A stretch of DNA of 64,000 nucleotides, from IMG/VR virus record IMGVR_UViG_3300000553_000012, positions 1 through 64,000 of that record; one strand, given 5' to 3'. Positions 8,901 to 18,833 of the stretch are shown in pieces. This stretch comes from a virus. The first letter of the stretch is position 1. The number at the start of each line of letters is the position of its first letter. The notes beneath the pieces were generated by a model, which was not told where the DNA came from, made no database searches, and saw only the letters and a list, made by a program, of their open reading frames with translations. Both the position numbers and the translations under genes were made by a program.

Positions 8901-10340
8901 TCCTAAAGCACTATAAGAAGTTTGTTGATTTTGAAGATAAGGATTTCCATTAGAAAACGCGGTAATGGGAAAAAAGGCGCTATTTCCAGTAGCACTTGAC
9001 GTATTGATAACGACCAATCCTGGAGTTAATTGCAATCTATCGGCGCCTGGTGCAAGTGAATTATAAGTTCCTGTGGCGTTATCAAGTAATGATGGATCAA
9101 TGTTGCTGTTTATTAAAGCTTCAGTAGTACTAAATCCTACTGATACTTGATCCGGGGTATTAGAATATTGACTAATTACGGTTACTTCTGGAGCTACATA
9201 TAAAAAATAACCTTTTTGATATATAATTCCTTCTGATATTCCAAAAGCATACCCAAATCCAGTCGGATTACTACTTCCTGAATTAGCACTACTAGCTACA
9301 GTTACTTTAGCTAAATAATTTTGTGCTATTAAATGCTGTGGCGTTGAATATGTGACGGCTGAAATATTTGCACTAGTAGAAAGAGTTTTTACTGTAACAT
9401 ATGGAGCTATACTATATCCAGATCCAGCTTCAGTCATTACAACATTAATAATACTACCATTATTATTTGTAATAACATTGGCAGACGCCCCACCGCCAAT
9501 TATATTATTAATATTAACATCAACGACGTGTGTAGCTCCGTTGTAAATACTAATTGGAGATGATGTGCTAAATGTCCAATTATTGTTTCCAGTAAGATTA
9601 GTATTTGCTAAATCTGTACTATTTGGACACAATTTTAAAACAAGAGAACCAGAAATAGCTGTCGTATTAACTTCAGTAATTACGGCCTGAGCCGGTAAAC
9701 TTGTGCTGTTGATTGTATAACCCGCACTAATTTGTGCCGCTAAAACAGTATTAGTTCCATATGCGCTGTTTGAAATGACTATTGCTGGCATAAAGACTGT
9801 TGAATCAGCATTTGTAAATCCTGTTCCAACACCAGCGGTTGTAAGATTCACTTTATATATACTATTATTTGAATTATAAAGTGTTAATGTATCACCGGGA
9901 TTATATGCAGTTTGAGTTCCTGTATTACCAGAATTTAAGTAACGAACAAATAATGTATTAAGATTTGGAGCTTGTGATACATACCCAGAATTTGCCTGTA
10001 ATACATAAGAGACTAAATTAGAATATCCTGAACCCGAACCTACGGCATATAATCCGACATAATTTGCGGGTGAAACCGATGTGCCATCTGATTGTAAATC
10101 TTCTAATTTTATATATGGATAATTTGGATAATATTGAAAATTACATCCACTAATAATCGTTCCTTTGGTAAAAATATTATCACCAAATTGTTCAATTTGA
10201 TTTTGAAGTATAGATTGTAAAACGTTGAGTTCTCGTGTTTGAAGAGCTACACCCGGCTTGAAGAGAACTTGATAGTAATCTTTGGAAATATTAAAATCAT
10301 CAAAATATGGAGATACAGAAAGATTTGTTGATATTGGCAT
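5904..10340 (-). CDS. Giant DUF4815-type virion structural protein
   Basis: This 1478-residue protein has the characteristic N-terminus of the DUF4815 family (residues ~10-60: PYFDDFNISKDYYQVLF, PGVALQTRELNVLQSILQNQ, EQFGDNIFTKGTIISGCNF). The family is found in baseplate-distal structural proteins of T4-like cyanophages. A long Asn/Thr-rich middle contains several beta modules. Residues ~1290-1370 form a helical segment (SAYTMEDIAALDRRIQALEYYTTLSQLE) typical of the C-terminal core. It follows gp8 in the baseplate operon. It probably contributes to the baseplate periphery or fibre attachment. Confidence 0.8.
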   Translation of the reverse strand: MPISTNLSVSPYFDDFNISKDYYQVLFKPGVALQTRELNVLQSILQNQIEQFGDNIFTKGTIISGCNFQYYPNYPYIKLEDLQSDGTSVSPANYVGLYAVGSGSGYSNLVSYVLQANSGYVSQAPNLNTLFVRYLNSGNTGTQTAYNPGDTLTLYNSNNSIYKVNLTTAGVGTGFTNADSTVFMPAIVISNSAYGTNTVLAAQISAGYTINSTSLPAQAVITEVNTTAISGSLVLKLCPNSTDLANTNLTGNNNWTFSTSSPISIYNGATHVVDVNINNIIGGGASANVITNNNGSIINVVMTEAGSGYSIAPYVTVKTLSTSANISAVTYSTPQHLIAQNYLAKVTVASSANSGSSNPTGFGYAFGISEGIIYQKGYFLYVAPEVTVISQYSNTPDQVSVGFSTTEALINSNIDPSLLDNATGTYNSLAPGADRLQLTPGLVVINTSSATGNSAFFPITAFSNGNPYLQNQQTSYSALGNALAQRTYETSGNFVTDPFNITTSVTPVIVNNDGSINSSAQANTFTIVVDPGEAYISGYRTKTYTNYYLTDKQGTDTATANISINTNYGSYLNINEIGGIFDFSTTRYITFYDTAKQFITNAQNYYTSNTTPAGEPMGTARVRTVVPVSGIPGTNAAQNRLYIYDINMFPGKNIQNAKSVYLGSQYDTAAPFAIADIVNTNNIVLQNAANSTAVFYGGANSTKSVSNISYTYMGQYTGPTGVALSSSNGSVILTLPSGTFAFGNNVTLNANQISNVNLIFQASNVYATSNVSSIGFVTTASSNVMTLSGTGTLLSTFNTGRYLKIFSNTTGEIRRITGINATAIQLDSNLLNTNTSANVVYYFPKYVPVSLLPNSVSTDSTGTILTINLFSTALPITINGTSNAFITVPVNITSGSISKPAIRDSSVIINTSNNVSGNTGPWALGIPDIFRLKKVYFSANTLNISANLQNSSTIPSAWVDVTNQFYIDSNQNADFYDQGYLYLNPASTLNITSNNSLITVFDHFAFTTTYPLFTVSSYSTNDNLGFANLSVASNNSSINTQEIPEFYTSQGNYYDLIDCVDFRPRVALQANTYANTNGNTSLSTVNPVDYGAFQSVIATGTLNSNSTITGITSVNCQAVIISNVSVIADIAGLPGNTRVIAVLNSSSVSLSTNATTSGTANLVFTGGTVKYQSSFQFTPIDGSTYSSTITNYQGRVDRVVIDKTGNITAIPGVPGSGTLSPPLQPENSMTLNLLNIPPYPSVSQQLDSNYTAILDKGIASKNYTVQRANNHIISEIAANNSQISLYQPSAYTMEDIAALDRRIQALEYYTTLSQLETNINNLTIPSTLNSSINRFKYGIFTDNFNSTAYSDLQNPEYNAMIINDQVVPINYQNNIEFQFNGANTNTSGNTTGLFLTLPYSETAIISQLSVTSNTTPTTNSSSQPIIYNGVLTSNPTTFGLTTKIPQSTPTATGGAGFGLGAVSAHGDGRAVSTLAEQV

Positions 10341-10349
10341 ACTAATCCT

Positions 10350-12413
10350 CTAGAACGAAAATAGAAGTTTTACAGTTTCAGACTGTGTATTAGACCTAGC
10401 AATTGCATTAAAATTCTCAATGTATATCACATCGCCGCTTTCTGGAATAAGATCAGGATTGTTTATTGTATTTATATTAAAAATTGTGCCGCTATTTCCA
10501 ATAATATTACCAGTAGTTATAGGTCCTAATTTAGAAGTTAAATATACAATAGTTCCTGTGGAATTATTTGAATGAAAAACGGCAGTTGATGTTCCTTGTG
10601 TAACAGTTTCATTGGTATTAAAAGTAATTCCACTTGTATATGTTCCATTATATGAATATAATTGATTAAATGTTTTAAATCCCTTTACTACACCATTATT
10701 TTGAATACCGGTGATTTGTGCTGTAGTTCCGGAAGAAGAACCTGTAACTAATGCTGTATTAGAAATTACAAAAGTTCCTGTAGCATTTGTTATTTGTAAA
10801 TTAGAGTTAAAAACTGCTGAAGTTACTATTCCACTAGAATTAATATTTCCTATTGATTGTGTTACAGTTTCTCCTACATTAAAATTTCCAGTTTGAGAAC
10901 TAACATTAAAAACAACATTAGAAAATAAAGGATTACTGAGTATTCCAACAGATTGATATTGATTTACTGCTGGAATAGTATTACTTTCAGAATTTGCAAA
11001 AGTCACACTTATACATACAGTATTGCTGTATAATTCAGAGGCAACATTGGCGCCATGCCCTCTTTTGGGACTTCCTATTACTCTAAGAGTGGCTACATTT
11101 GATATAGATGAAGAATAACCACCATATACATAAACATTGGCTGTAGCTGAATATACATTAATTCCTGTATTAAGAATTTGCACTCCATATATACTATTGC
11201 CAGATCCAGGAGTTGAATTTACTAAAGCCATGGCTGCGGCATTTGTCACGTAATCTCCATTGCTATATATATTGACCGCTGGAGCAATCATATACGTTGA
11301 CGTTCCATCTGGAGTTATAGCAAAATTTGATGCTAAATTAATATATGTTCCGGTTGCATATGTAAGATGTGAAGTAATTGTACTATATTGGCCTTGACCA
11401 GTGCCTCCCGTTATATAAAAATAACAGCCATTATATAAATTTGGTTGAGTCGATGCTCCAATATCTAAATGAACTCGAGGAGTTAATGTATTATTAAATC
11501 CACCAATTCCACTAGTAGTTCCACTTAATATACCAGAATAATAATTTATATATCCTTGACCGGTATAAGGAACAATGTTATTATTAGAATCTACAGGAGC
11601 AATAACATCGATAGTACCAGAAACAGCATTTGAAGTTACATTTGAATCAGGAACTACTGGAATATAAAGATTTGTAGCAAACTTATTATATAAAGAAGAA
11701 GGAAAACTATACATATACTTCCATTGATAACCATCTGCTGTTTGAAAGAAATTATCTATAGCAGACGTATCGTTATAATTTGGAGCATATGTTGATGGTG
11801 TTTCACCATTGTTGTTAAGACATTTAAATACATAATAATATGTTGATGGAACATTATCTGTAGTATATACATAAAAATTTTCATTAGATAAATTTGGATT
11901 GGCGTCATCGTACATAGAATATGTTATTCCAGATTGCCACTGGACAGCAGGAATCATCAAAGAAACATCTGAAGAAGTTATTGATTTACCAAATAGCATA
12001 TTATCATATGCATTAAATAAAAGAGTGGACGGATTATCATAATATTGCGGAACTACTCCAGCCGCCCAAGAACTCGATTGTCCTGCAAATATATAATATC
12101 CAGAAGTAGTTGTTTGATATGTATTTACAATTGCTGTAGAAGTAGAACCAGTAAATGCAGCAGACATAGTAATATTACTTGATCCTACCGCAACAACAGT
12201 TGTTCCAGTAGGAATACCAGTAACATTTGCTGTTATTATTTGACCTACTGAAATTCCAGAATTACTTGTTATTGACGAAATATTTGCATCATTATTGTTT
12301 ACTGTACCGGTTATTGAAGCCGATAACACATTTAAAACGGGACTAAAAGAATTTACAAAAGAAATTGCGTTCTTTAATCTATAATCGTTGGGTATTAATT
12401 GAGTCGTCGTCAT
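10350..12413 (-). CDS. gp8: Baseplate wedge protein gp8
   Basis: A 687-residue homologue of the T4 gp8 baseplate wedge subunit, about twice the length of T4 gp8 (334 aa). Recognisable elements are YYIFAGQSSSWAAGVVPQYYDNP (~110-135), YYVFKCLNNNGETPSTYAP (~195-215) and FFQTADGYQWKYMYSFPSSLYNKF (~225-250), a gp8 hallmark. Extra length comes from an N-terminal insertion of the I.VGQ.I...IP.GT.V type and two C-terminal GE.VTQ modules. The gene order gp25-gp6-(gp7 position)-gp8 matches T4-like baseplate clusters. Confidence 0.85.
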   Translation of the reverse strand: MTTTQLIPNDYRLKNAISFVNSFSPVLNVLSASITGTVNNNDANISSITSNSGISVGQIITANVTGIPTGTTVVAVGSSNITMSAAFTGSTSTAIVNTYQTTTSGYYIFAGQSSSWAAGVVPQYYDNPSTLLFNAYDNMLFGKSITSSDVSLMIPAVQWQSGITYSMYDDANPNLSNENFYVYTTDNVPSTYYYVFKCLNNNGETPSTYAPNYNDTSAIDNFFQTADGYQWKYMYSFPSSLYNKFATNLYIPVVPDSNVTSNAVSGTIDVIAPVDSNNNIVPYTGQGYINYYSGILSGTTSGIGGFNNTLTPRVHLDIGASTQPNLYNGCYFYITGGTGQGQYSTITSHLTYATGTYINLASNFAITPDGTSTYMIAPAVNIYSNGDYVTNAAAMALVNSTPGSGNSIYGVQILNTGINVYSATANVYVYGGYSSSISNVATLRVIGSPKRGHGANVASELYSNTVCISVTFANSESNTIPAVNQYQSVGILSNPLFSNVVFNVSSQTGNFNVGETVTQSIGNINSSGIVTSAVFNSNLQITNATGTFVISNTALVTGSSSGTTAQITGIQNNGVVKGFKTFNQLYSYNGTYTSGITFNTNETVTQGTSTAVFHSNNSTGTIVYLTSKLGPITTGNIIGNSGTIFNINTINNPDLIPESGDVIYIENFNAIARSNTQSETVKLLFSF

Positions 12414-12427
12414 ATTTTATCCTATAA

Positions 12428-15400
12428 TCAACTAGATTGTACTATTTGTATAGTACTAGTTATATTTAATGGAGTAGATATATATTCTTTTTTTACTACA
12501 GCACCATATAAAGCAGTTCCCGCAGTATGAACTACTTGTTTAACCATATCATAATATTTATCAACGGACTGAGAAGACTTTATTTCATAAGAAAAGTTTT
12601 GATAAAAATACCCATCTTGAATATACTTGTCGGCCGATAAAAATCCTTTTGTGGTGTCATAATATCCTGTGCCATATCCTTGTTTACCTAGAATTGCTAT
12701 TGCATTTCCCGATGCTAAAGAATTTGTTTGAGATTGAAAAATCAAACTGCTATTATTAATATATCCAATACCAGAATCAATAACCGATAAACTAGTAACA
12801 ACACCATTAGATGATATTACATTAGCTGATATGTTTGCATTATCTCCAGAATAATTAGCTAAGGTATTTGCAGTAATTAATGTAATATTGGCAGAAGCAC
12901 TACTAGTACTGCCAATTAGTCTCATTGCAGTATTAGAACCACTAACTTGAAATCCGGACGAAATTGACATTCTTTTTACTGACATTGTCGTCGATGTCAA
13001 AGAATTAATTCTACCAATAGCATTTGAAGAATTGACATTTTGCGTTACTATTTCACCATTAGAAAATGTACCATTAATATTATCAATCGTAAAATAATAA
13101 TCTTGATATTGTAAATCTGCTACTCCGGGTTGATATATTTCAATAAAAGGAGAATAATTATAATTATTTCCCGGATTTGTAATCGTTATATTTGGTATTT
13201 CGCCAAGATTTATTGTTTGAGTGGTAAAAATAGAAGCCAGTGTGCCATTAGCCAAATTTGCTGTTGGTTTAGCGGGAAATCCATATGCAGTACCAGGGTT
13301 CCCAGATAATGTAATAGAAAGATATGATTCATTTCCAACATTATTTCCACCTATAATATCAGTATATGCGGTTATTGTATCTGTGGTGTTATTACCAATA
13401 GTACCTAATAATATACTTGCGCCATTTCCACTTGAAAAGCCAATAAGATTGGCGCTTACATTTTGTGCTGGTGTATATGAAAGTATACTTGTTGCTGAAT
13501 TAGCAATATTAGTTGCTGTAAAAGACATTTTAGCGCCTGAAATACTTCCAATAATGGGATAACTAATATTTGGACTTCCATAAAAAATACTAGCAAAAAA
13601 ATTAGTCGTAAATTTATTAGTAATTTTACCATATAATATATTTGCCGTGCCGTTGGTTTGATATACTGGTTCACCGGGAATAAATCCGGTAGTGACTGAT
13701 CCGGCAATATTACTGAATCTAGTCAAATATGAAGTAAGAGCAGAGTTGCTTCCTGTAGTTGTAGTAAATGTACCACTTAATGGTTGTACTATTAATGCTG
13801 TACTAGTAGAATCTTTTCCTATAATAATACCAGTAGCAATATTTGCAGTACCATTTGTTTGATATACTACTTCGCCGGTATACCATGTATTTCCAGTAGC
13901 TAAAGTTATTGTTCCAGGATATATTACACCAATAGTATTATATCCTATAATTGGATTTGTATTGGTTAATGGTGCACTTAATCCGATAATACCAATATTT
14001 GTATTAAAAGATGATACTAAAGCAAAAGCTCCACTCGTTTGTCCTATAATAAGATTACTACTAGAAAAATAAGAGTTATAAACATTAGATACTGATAGTG
14101 TAACATTTGAGCCTGATTGTGAAAAAGCAGTAAGAACGCCACTTGCATTTCCATCTTGTGATAATAATGTTTCGCCTATACTAAATTTGCCCGATAATCC
14201 ATTAGCAAATACTGTGACATTACTCGAATAAGCAAATGCATTAGCATATACATTGGCCACCGAAGAATTGGTGCTATTATAAATTACTATATTGGCGAAT
14301 TTTGATATAGCATTTTGACTTGTGGGTAAAGTGCTTTGAACGTTTGATAAGTATAATACTGTATTAGATATTAATAGTTGTGGAGGAAGAATAGTAGTAC
14401 TATTGCTATATCCCCAACCACCATCATTAAAAGTAAATGATACTGTTCCATTTACTTTTGCCGTCGACGTAACTCTAGCTGTTCCTTCTATACCGTATGA
14501 AGATAATAAATTAACTATATCTCCAACATTAAACCCGCTTCCGCCATTAGTTATTATAAGATTTGAAAGAGACCCAACTACAATCGGAGCATTGGTTATA
14601 TTATTGTTTACACTTAATACTTCGCCGGTTATAAATGATTTTTCTGATGCATTTGTCAAATAAAACAAATTGACTAATTTTGATCCTGAAGGTCTGGTAA
14701 TAATTCTATCAACATAAGCTGTGGCGCCGGAAGTAACTCCCGTAACAGTTTGACCAACATAACTAGAAAGTATTGGAGAATTACTAACTTCTAAATATTG
14801 TGGTATAGTCCATATGCCATCTGATGGTTTTAGTATATCATTTCCGGGAATATAGAGATCAATATCTTCAGCAAATACTAATTGAAACAACAATTTAATT
14901 GCTCGACTTGTTCCTTTTGCTCTATATAAATCTAATATTCTTTTTACTGCTAATTTAGGATCTGCTAAAATATCATATTGAATTCCTTGCAAATAGGTAT
15001 TAGTAAAATACACTATAAATTCATTTAATGTATTATCAATATCAATATAACTTAAAAGATTTCTAGTTTGATATGTAGGATTGCCTAAAGTAATAATATC
15101 TGAAACAGCGGCTACGTTAGCAACAGCCAATGATGTTGCGCCATTAAGAGAAAGATTGCTTGTAAATGTTCCAGTAAAATTATTAATAGTCAATGTGCTG
15201 CCAGAAACACCTATTAAAGTTCCTGTAGCTACATTTGTAGAATTTAATGCTTGATAAACAATTTCACCATTTGAAAAGTTCTTTGTAGAATCATATAATG
15301 TTAAGTTAATAACGCCATAAGATTGTTCAAGCCATTCATAATAAGCTTGAACAAAGGCTATGAATAATGGGCCGTCTTCATTATAAAATGCCGGGAATTG

Positions 15401-15439
15401 ATTTTGTATAAGATTGGAAACGGTTTGTTCTTGACTCAT
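12428..15439 (-). CDS. Large baseplate wedge protein in the gp7 position
   Basis: A 1003-residue protein between gp6 and gp8, close in position and size to T4 gp7 (1032 aa), though sequence identity to gp7 is not evident. The N-terminus (NLIQNQFPAFYNEDGPLFIA, then AYYEWLE) and residues ~130-215 (YFTNTYLQGIQYDILAD, AVKRILDLYRAKGTSRAIKL) match a virion protein common in T4-like cyanophages. The rest is built of at least six repeated beta modules around GE.VYQ...A.G.I. The C-terminus returns to a helical tail. Likely the wedge scaffold. Confidence 0.7.
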   Translation of the reverse strand: MSQEQTVSNLIQNQFPAFYNEDGPLFIAFVQAYYEWLEQSYGVINLTLYDSTKNFSNGEIVYQALNSTNVATGTLIGVSGSTLTINNFTGTFTSNLSLNGATSLAVANVAAVSDIITLGNPTYQTRNLLSYIDIDNTLNEFIVYFTNTYLQGIQYDILADPKLAVKRILDLYRAKGTSRAIKLLFQLVFAEDIDLYIPGNDILKPSDGIWTIPQYLEVSNSPILSSYVGQTVTGVTSGATAYVDRIITRPSGSKLVNLFYLTNASEKSFITGEVLSVNNNITNAPIVVGSLSNLIITNGGSGFNVGDIVNLLSSYGIEGTARVTSTAKVNGTVSFTFNDGGWGYSNSTTILPPQLLISNTVLYLSNVQSTLPTSQNAISKFANIVIYNSTNSSVANVYANAFAYSSNVTVFANGLSGKFSIGETLLSQDGNASGVLTAFSQSGSNVTLSVSNVYNSYFSSSNLIIGQTSGAFALVSSFNTNIGIIGLSAPLTNTNPIIGYNTIGVIYPGTITLATGNTWYTGEVVYQTNGTANIATGIIIGKDSTSTALIVQPLSGTFTTTTGSNSALTSYLTRFSNIAGSVTTGFIPGEPVYQTNGTANILYGKITNKFTTNFFASIFYGSPNISYPIIGSISGAKMSFTATNIANSATSILSYTPAQNVSANLIGFSSGNGASILLGTIGNNTTDTITAYTDIIGGNNVGNESYLSITLSGNPGTAYGFPAKPTANLANGTLASIFTTQTINLGEIPNITITNPGNNYNYSPFIEIYQPGVADLQYQDYYFTIDNINGTFSNGEIVTQNVNSSNAIGRINSLTSTTMSVKRMSISSGFQVSGSNTAMRLIGSTSSASANITLITANTLANYSGDNANISANVISSNGVVTSLSVIDSGIGYINNSSLIFQSQTNSLASGNAIAILGKQGYGTGYYDTTKGFLSADKYIQDGYFYQNFSYEIKSSQSVDKYYDMVKQVVHTAGTALYGAVVKKEYISTPLNITSTIQIVQSS

Positions 15440-17247
15440 TATTGTCTTACTATTTGAACCGATACATTGATTTCATCATTTGGTATTTCATAAATTATAT
15501 GTTGAGATACTGAAGTATCTTTTGTAGCAGGAATAATATAAAATCTAATAGAATCTCCAAAATATTCTGAAGTATAAAAATTTATCAAATTAATAGTTCC
15601 AGTAGAATAGTCTATATTTCCTACTCCAGAACTTACTATAGAAGTATGATAACCATTAGCATTAGTTTCAACTATACGAAGATTTCCTAAACCATCATCT
15701 TCAATATTAGATATAATTCCATTATATAAGAATTGTGTACTACTAACAGCATGTTTATTTGGGGCGGGGTGTATTAATGGCTCTGGAGGAAATGTATTAT
15801 CTACAGCCATATTAAAATTAATTTGATAATTTTGAGAAATTGTTGTAGATGGAATTAATTTCTTCATGACTGTATAATCAGTTTCATTGCTTATTATACT
15901 AGGATGAGCAGCATCAATTGCTTCTACAAGTCTAGAATATAAAAGAGATGATCCAAAATTATCTAGATTTTGCATACCATAACTTTGAATTGCTGATGTA
16001 ACAAATGCTGATATATCGGATGGTTGAAGTATTGTTTGATTAATATTATATTTAACTGTTGTGGTTATACTTGCATATGTGTAATCTGGTTCAACAAACA
16101 CATGATCTATAGCCAAAGGAGAACGAGTCGATAAAAATGCATTATATTCTGTGATTTTATTGGTGGGAATTATATCAAAGTTAAAAAGTTTTAAAGCAAT
16201 GAATACTTTTCCATATTGTGGTGGAGTTACATCTTCTCCTCCATATACAGAAATAGCTTCGATTTCAGGATATTGAACAGTCAATAATGTTTTATAATCA
16301 TTGGTTGTTACTGCTCTTTCTTGTGTTGCATAATATCTAGGAGCATTATATCGAATAGTATTAATGTCCTCAGCAATATCACCTCCAGTGGCTGAAGATA
16401 CAGTAGTGACAGATATATTTGAAGAACCACCTATAGTACCGTTTGGAGTAAATACAGAAATTCCATTTGGAAGCTGACCATTAGTTACTAGATATGTTGT
16501 TACAACAACCGAGTTATCTGCTGGTCTTCTACCTACTATATTATCACCAAATATAATCTCATATTGACTATTTTCTGATCCTTGAAGAAAATATACAGTA
16601 GAAGATTCTGTTAAATCTAATAAAGATGTAGATAAAAAATATGGAATAACATTTGCACCATTATTTTCTACACTTACAACAGTCAACGAAGTTGTATCAA
16701 TTGTTGGATTAGATAAAATAAATCTTTGGTTATCTGTATTTGATATTGGATTAACAACAAAAGTATCTGTAATGGAAGTTCCTTCATATATTTCTACATT
16801 GCTGGCATAAAAATTGCCATCAGTATTAGCTCCAATAACTATATTTTGATTTGTGGAAAAAGTATAATTATTAGATCCGGCTTTACCTGTAAAAGAAGTT
16901 CCGGCCGGAATCGTAAGAATAATTGGATTATTTGGAACATTAGATACAACAAGATTTATTACACCATAAGAGGATTTAAATGATCTTGGAGTATAATTAA
17001 GCTCTTTGGCCCTTAGTACAACAGAATCCCTTAATTGTGCTGTATCTAAAAACATTTCAGAACCAATCATGTTCATATAAAATGCATTAAGATATGTATT
17101 ATATGAAAGAATATCTAACAAAACACTAATATTACTGGCGTCAAAATTATAATCTTTGAATTGAGTCTGCGATTGAAGATACGTCTTCAATGAATTTTTG
17201 TAATCAGCAAAGTCTAATGATGTCAGTGATATACTAGAAGGGGTCAT
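15439..17247 (-). CDS. gp6: Baseplate wedge protein gp6
   Basis: A 602-residue homologue of T4 gp6 (660 aa), the wedge subunit whose dimers form the inner baseplate ring. The gp6 N-terminal signature is clear: LDFADYKNSLKTYLQSQTQF, then YNTYLNAFYMNMIGSEMFLD and DSVVLRAKELNYTPRSFKSS. A Gp6/J-like region follows around residues 290-350 (INTIRYNAPRYYATQERAVT). Start and stop overlap neighbours by one base, indicating coupled translation with gp25 and the gp7-position gene. Confidence 0.9.
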   Translation of the reverse strand: MTPSSISLTSLDFADYKNSLKTYLQSQTQFKDYNFDASNISVLLDILSYNTYLNAFYMNMIGSEMFLDTAQLRDSVVLRAKELNYTPRSFKSSYGVINLVVSNVPNNPIILTIPAGTSFTGKAGSNNYTFSTNQNIVIGANTDGNFYASNVEIYEGTSITDTFVVNPISNTDNQRFILSNPTIDTTSLTVVSVENNGANVIPYFLSTSLLDLTESSTVYFLQGSENSQYEIIFGDNIVGRRPADNSVVVTTYLVTNGQLPNGISVFTPNGTIGGSSNISVTTVSSATGGDIAEDINTIRYNAPRYYATQERAVTTNDYKTLLTVQYPEIEAISVYGGEDVTPPQYGKVFIALKLFNFDIIPTNKITEYNAFLSTRSPLAIDHVFVEPDYTYASITTTVKYNINQTILQPSDISAFVTSAIQSYGMQNLDNFGSSLLYSRLVEAIDAAHPSIISNETDYTVMKKLIPSTTISQNYQINFNMAVDNTFPPEPLIHPAPNKHAVSSTQFLYNGIISNIEDDGLGNLRIVETNANGYHTSIVSSGVGNIDYSTGTINLINFYTSEYFGDSIRFYIIPATKDTSVSQHIIYEIPNDEINVSVQIVRQ

Positions 17248-17675
17248 TAACGAACTCTATAAAGTATTGTTGAAAGTGTAATCGGCGTCGTTATATTTAT
17301 AACATAAAAAGTAATAGTTATAGCATATGCATTTTCATCGATATATGGAGTTACTACGACACTAATTAATTTTACTCTAGGTTCATAGTTTTCTATAGTA
17401 TTTGTTATTTCAAGCTGTATATTAGTTTGAGTAACGGGAGTTATTGGTTCAAAGAGATAATTTCTAAGATTACAACCAAATGTTGGAGAAAATGGTCTTT
17501 CATATTTATTGGTATGTATTAAATTTAAAATAGCCTGTTTGACTGATTCTTCATTTTTTTTAATAACTAAATCATGAAGTTCAGGATGTACAACAAAGTT
17601 ATCAAAAAAATCACTGTATAATAATGGCTGTGCTGATAAAGGCGTAAATTTATCTTGATTAAATGTTTGAGCCAT
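17247..17675 (-). CDS. gp25: Baseplate wedge protein gp25
   Basis: A 142-residue gp25 homologue (T4 132 aa), the lysozyme-fold-like wedge protein that contacts the sheath. The conserved EPR-type core is present: QAILNLIHTNKYERPFSPTFGC (~52-73), LRNYLFEPITP and NYEPRVKLISVVV. The ATG at 17675 is preferred because it follows GCAGGAAC at proper spacing; a longer frame would need an upstream TTG at 17690. Next to gp6, as in many contractile injection systems. Confidence 0.9.
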   Translation of the reverse strand: MAQTFNQDKFTPLSAQPLLYSDFFDNFVVHPELHDLVIKKNEESVKQAILNLIHTNKYERPFSPTFGCNLRNYLFEPITPVTQTNIQLEITNTIENYEPRVKLISVVVTPYIDENAYAITITFYVINITTPITLSTILYRVR

Positions 17676-17676
17676 T

Positions 17677-18822
17677 TTATGTTCCTGCAATCGTTATAGG
17701 CGGTATATTGAGAGTTATACTTGCATTACTATTAGAACTTGTTGCCTTACTTGACATAACAATTGAATTAACATTATAATTTACATTAAAAGTAGCGGGT
17801 GAACTTCCAAGATACGGAGCAGATATAGCTACAGCATTACCAAGTACATTTGTCACATAACAACCATTAGCAAATCCGGGTTGTGTTGATGTCAATGTCA
17901 TACCAATAACAATATTACTATCTGGCGCAGATAAAGTTAAAACTGAAGCTCCTGTAGTATAAATTTGCAATCCAACTGTAGCCGAAAATGAACACGGCAC
18001 AGTATTTATACTTAAAACCGTTGTGTTTATTGGAATAGAATTGTCCGATGCAATTATTGTTTGTCCGACGGTAATAATAGCATTAGCTGGATAATTCTTT
18101 ACATAATTATTGCCGGAAGTGACTGTTGCAGTAAATGGAGCTCCGGATATATTAGTATTTGCTATATAATCTGTAATACTAGAATTAAAAGTATCTCCTA
18201 TAGCCGTATATGAAGCAACAAAATTAGTTCCATTTGACGTATCCAATAGTGGTATATTATTTCCAGCTATTGAAGATACTATTGATTGACTTTGTTGAAC
18301 TCTTTGTAAAGCAGGACCTATTGCGCCATTTACTATATTCTGAGCAGATTGTATATTTGAATTTATATTAGAAATGGTAGAAGATACATTACTTACAGAA
18401 CCGCTAATGCCACCTGTAACTTGATTTTCTAAATTATTATTAGAACTAAGAAGTCCTCTTTCTAATCTAGGTATGGCATTTTGTACAGCAGAGGCCAATT
18501 GCTCTATAGATATTCCCAATTGAACAAGTTGCATAGCATATTTTATTTGAGCCTGTAATTGTGGAAATATTGGACCAAGAATCAATTTTGGTATCCAACT
18601 TATTATTGCAAAAGGATCTGTGGGTAAACTTAATATCGGCAAATAACTTTTAATTATTTGCAATTCTCTTTGTTCAATATCACTTACTAAATCTTGTACT
18701 GATTGTAAATTTTCATGAATTAAGTATTTTAATGATTCTGCATCTTGAGTAAAATTTATCTGTTGCACCAATGAATTGATGTGTAAAGTATTAACTATTT
18801 TTGATCCTGATAATACACTCAT
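17677..18822 (-). CDS. Baseplate-operon protein of unknown function
   Basis: A 381-residue protein between gp5 and gp25. Residues 1-140 are helical (SLVQQINFTQDAESLKYLIH, YAMQLVQLGISIEQLASAVQ) with a central hydrophobic stretch (FAIISWIPKLILGPIFPQLQ). The C-terminal ~170 residues carry two beta modules of the type ITVGQTI...IP.NTTVLSI. I do not recognise a T4 counterpart. Position implies an inner-baseplate or hub-associated role. Confidence 0.6.
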   Translation of the reverse strand: MSVLSGSKIVNTLHINSLVQQINFTQDAESLKYLIHENLQSVQDLVSDIEQRELQIIKSYLPILSLPTDPFAIISWIPKLILGPIFPQLQAQIKYAMQLVQLGISIEQLASAVQNAIPRLERGLLSSNNNLENQVTGGISGSVSNVSSTISNINSNIQSAQNIVNGAIGPALQRVQQSQSIVSSIAGNNIPLLDTSNGTNFVASYTAIGDTFNSSITDYIANTNISGAPFTATVTSGNNYVKNYPANAIITVGQTIIASDNSIPINTTVLSINTVPCSFSATVGLQIYTTGASVLTLSAPDSNIVIGMTLTSTQPGFANGCYVTNVLGNAVAISAPYLGSSPATFNVNYNVNSIVMSSKATSSNSNASITLNIPPITIAGT

Positions 18823-18833
18823 TTTTAATGCCG

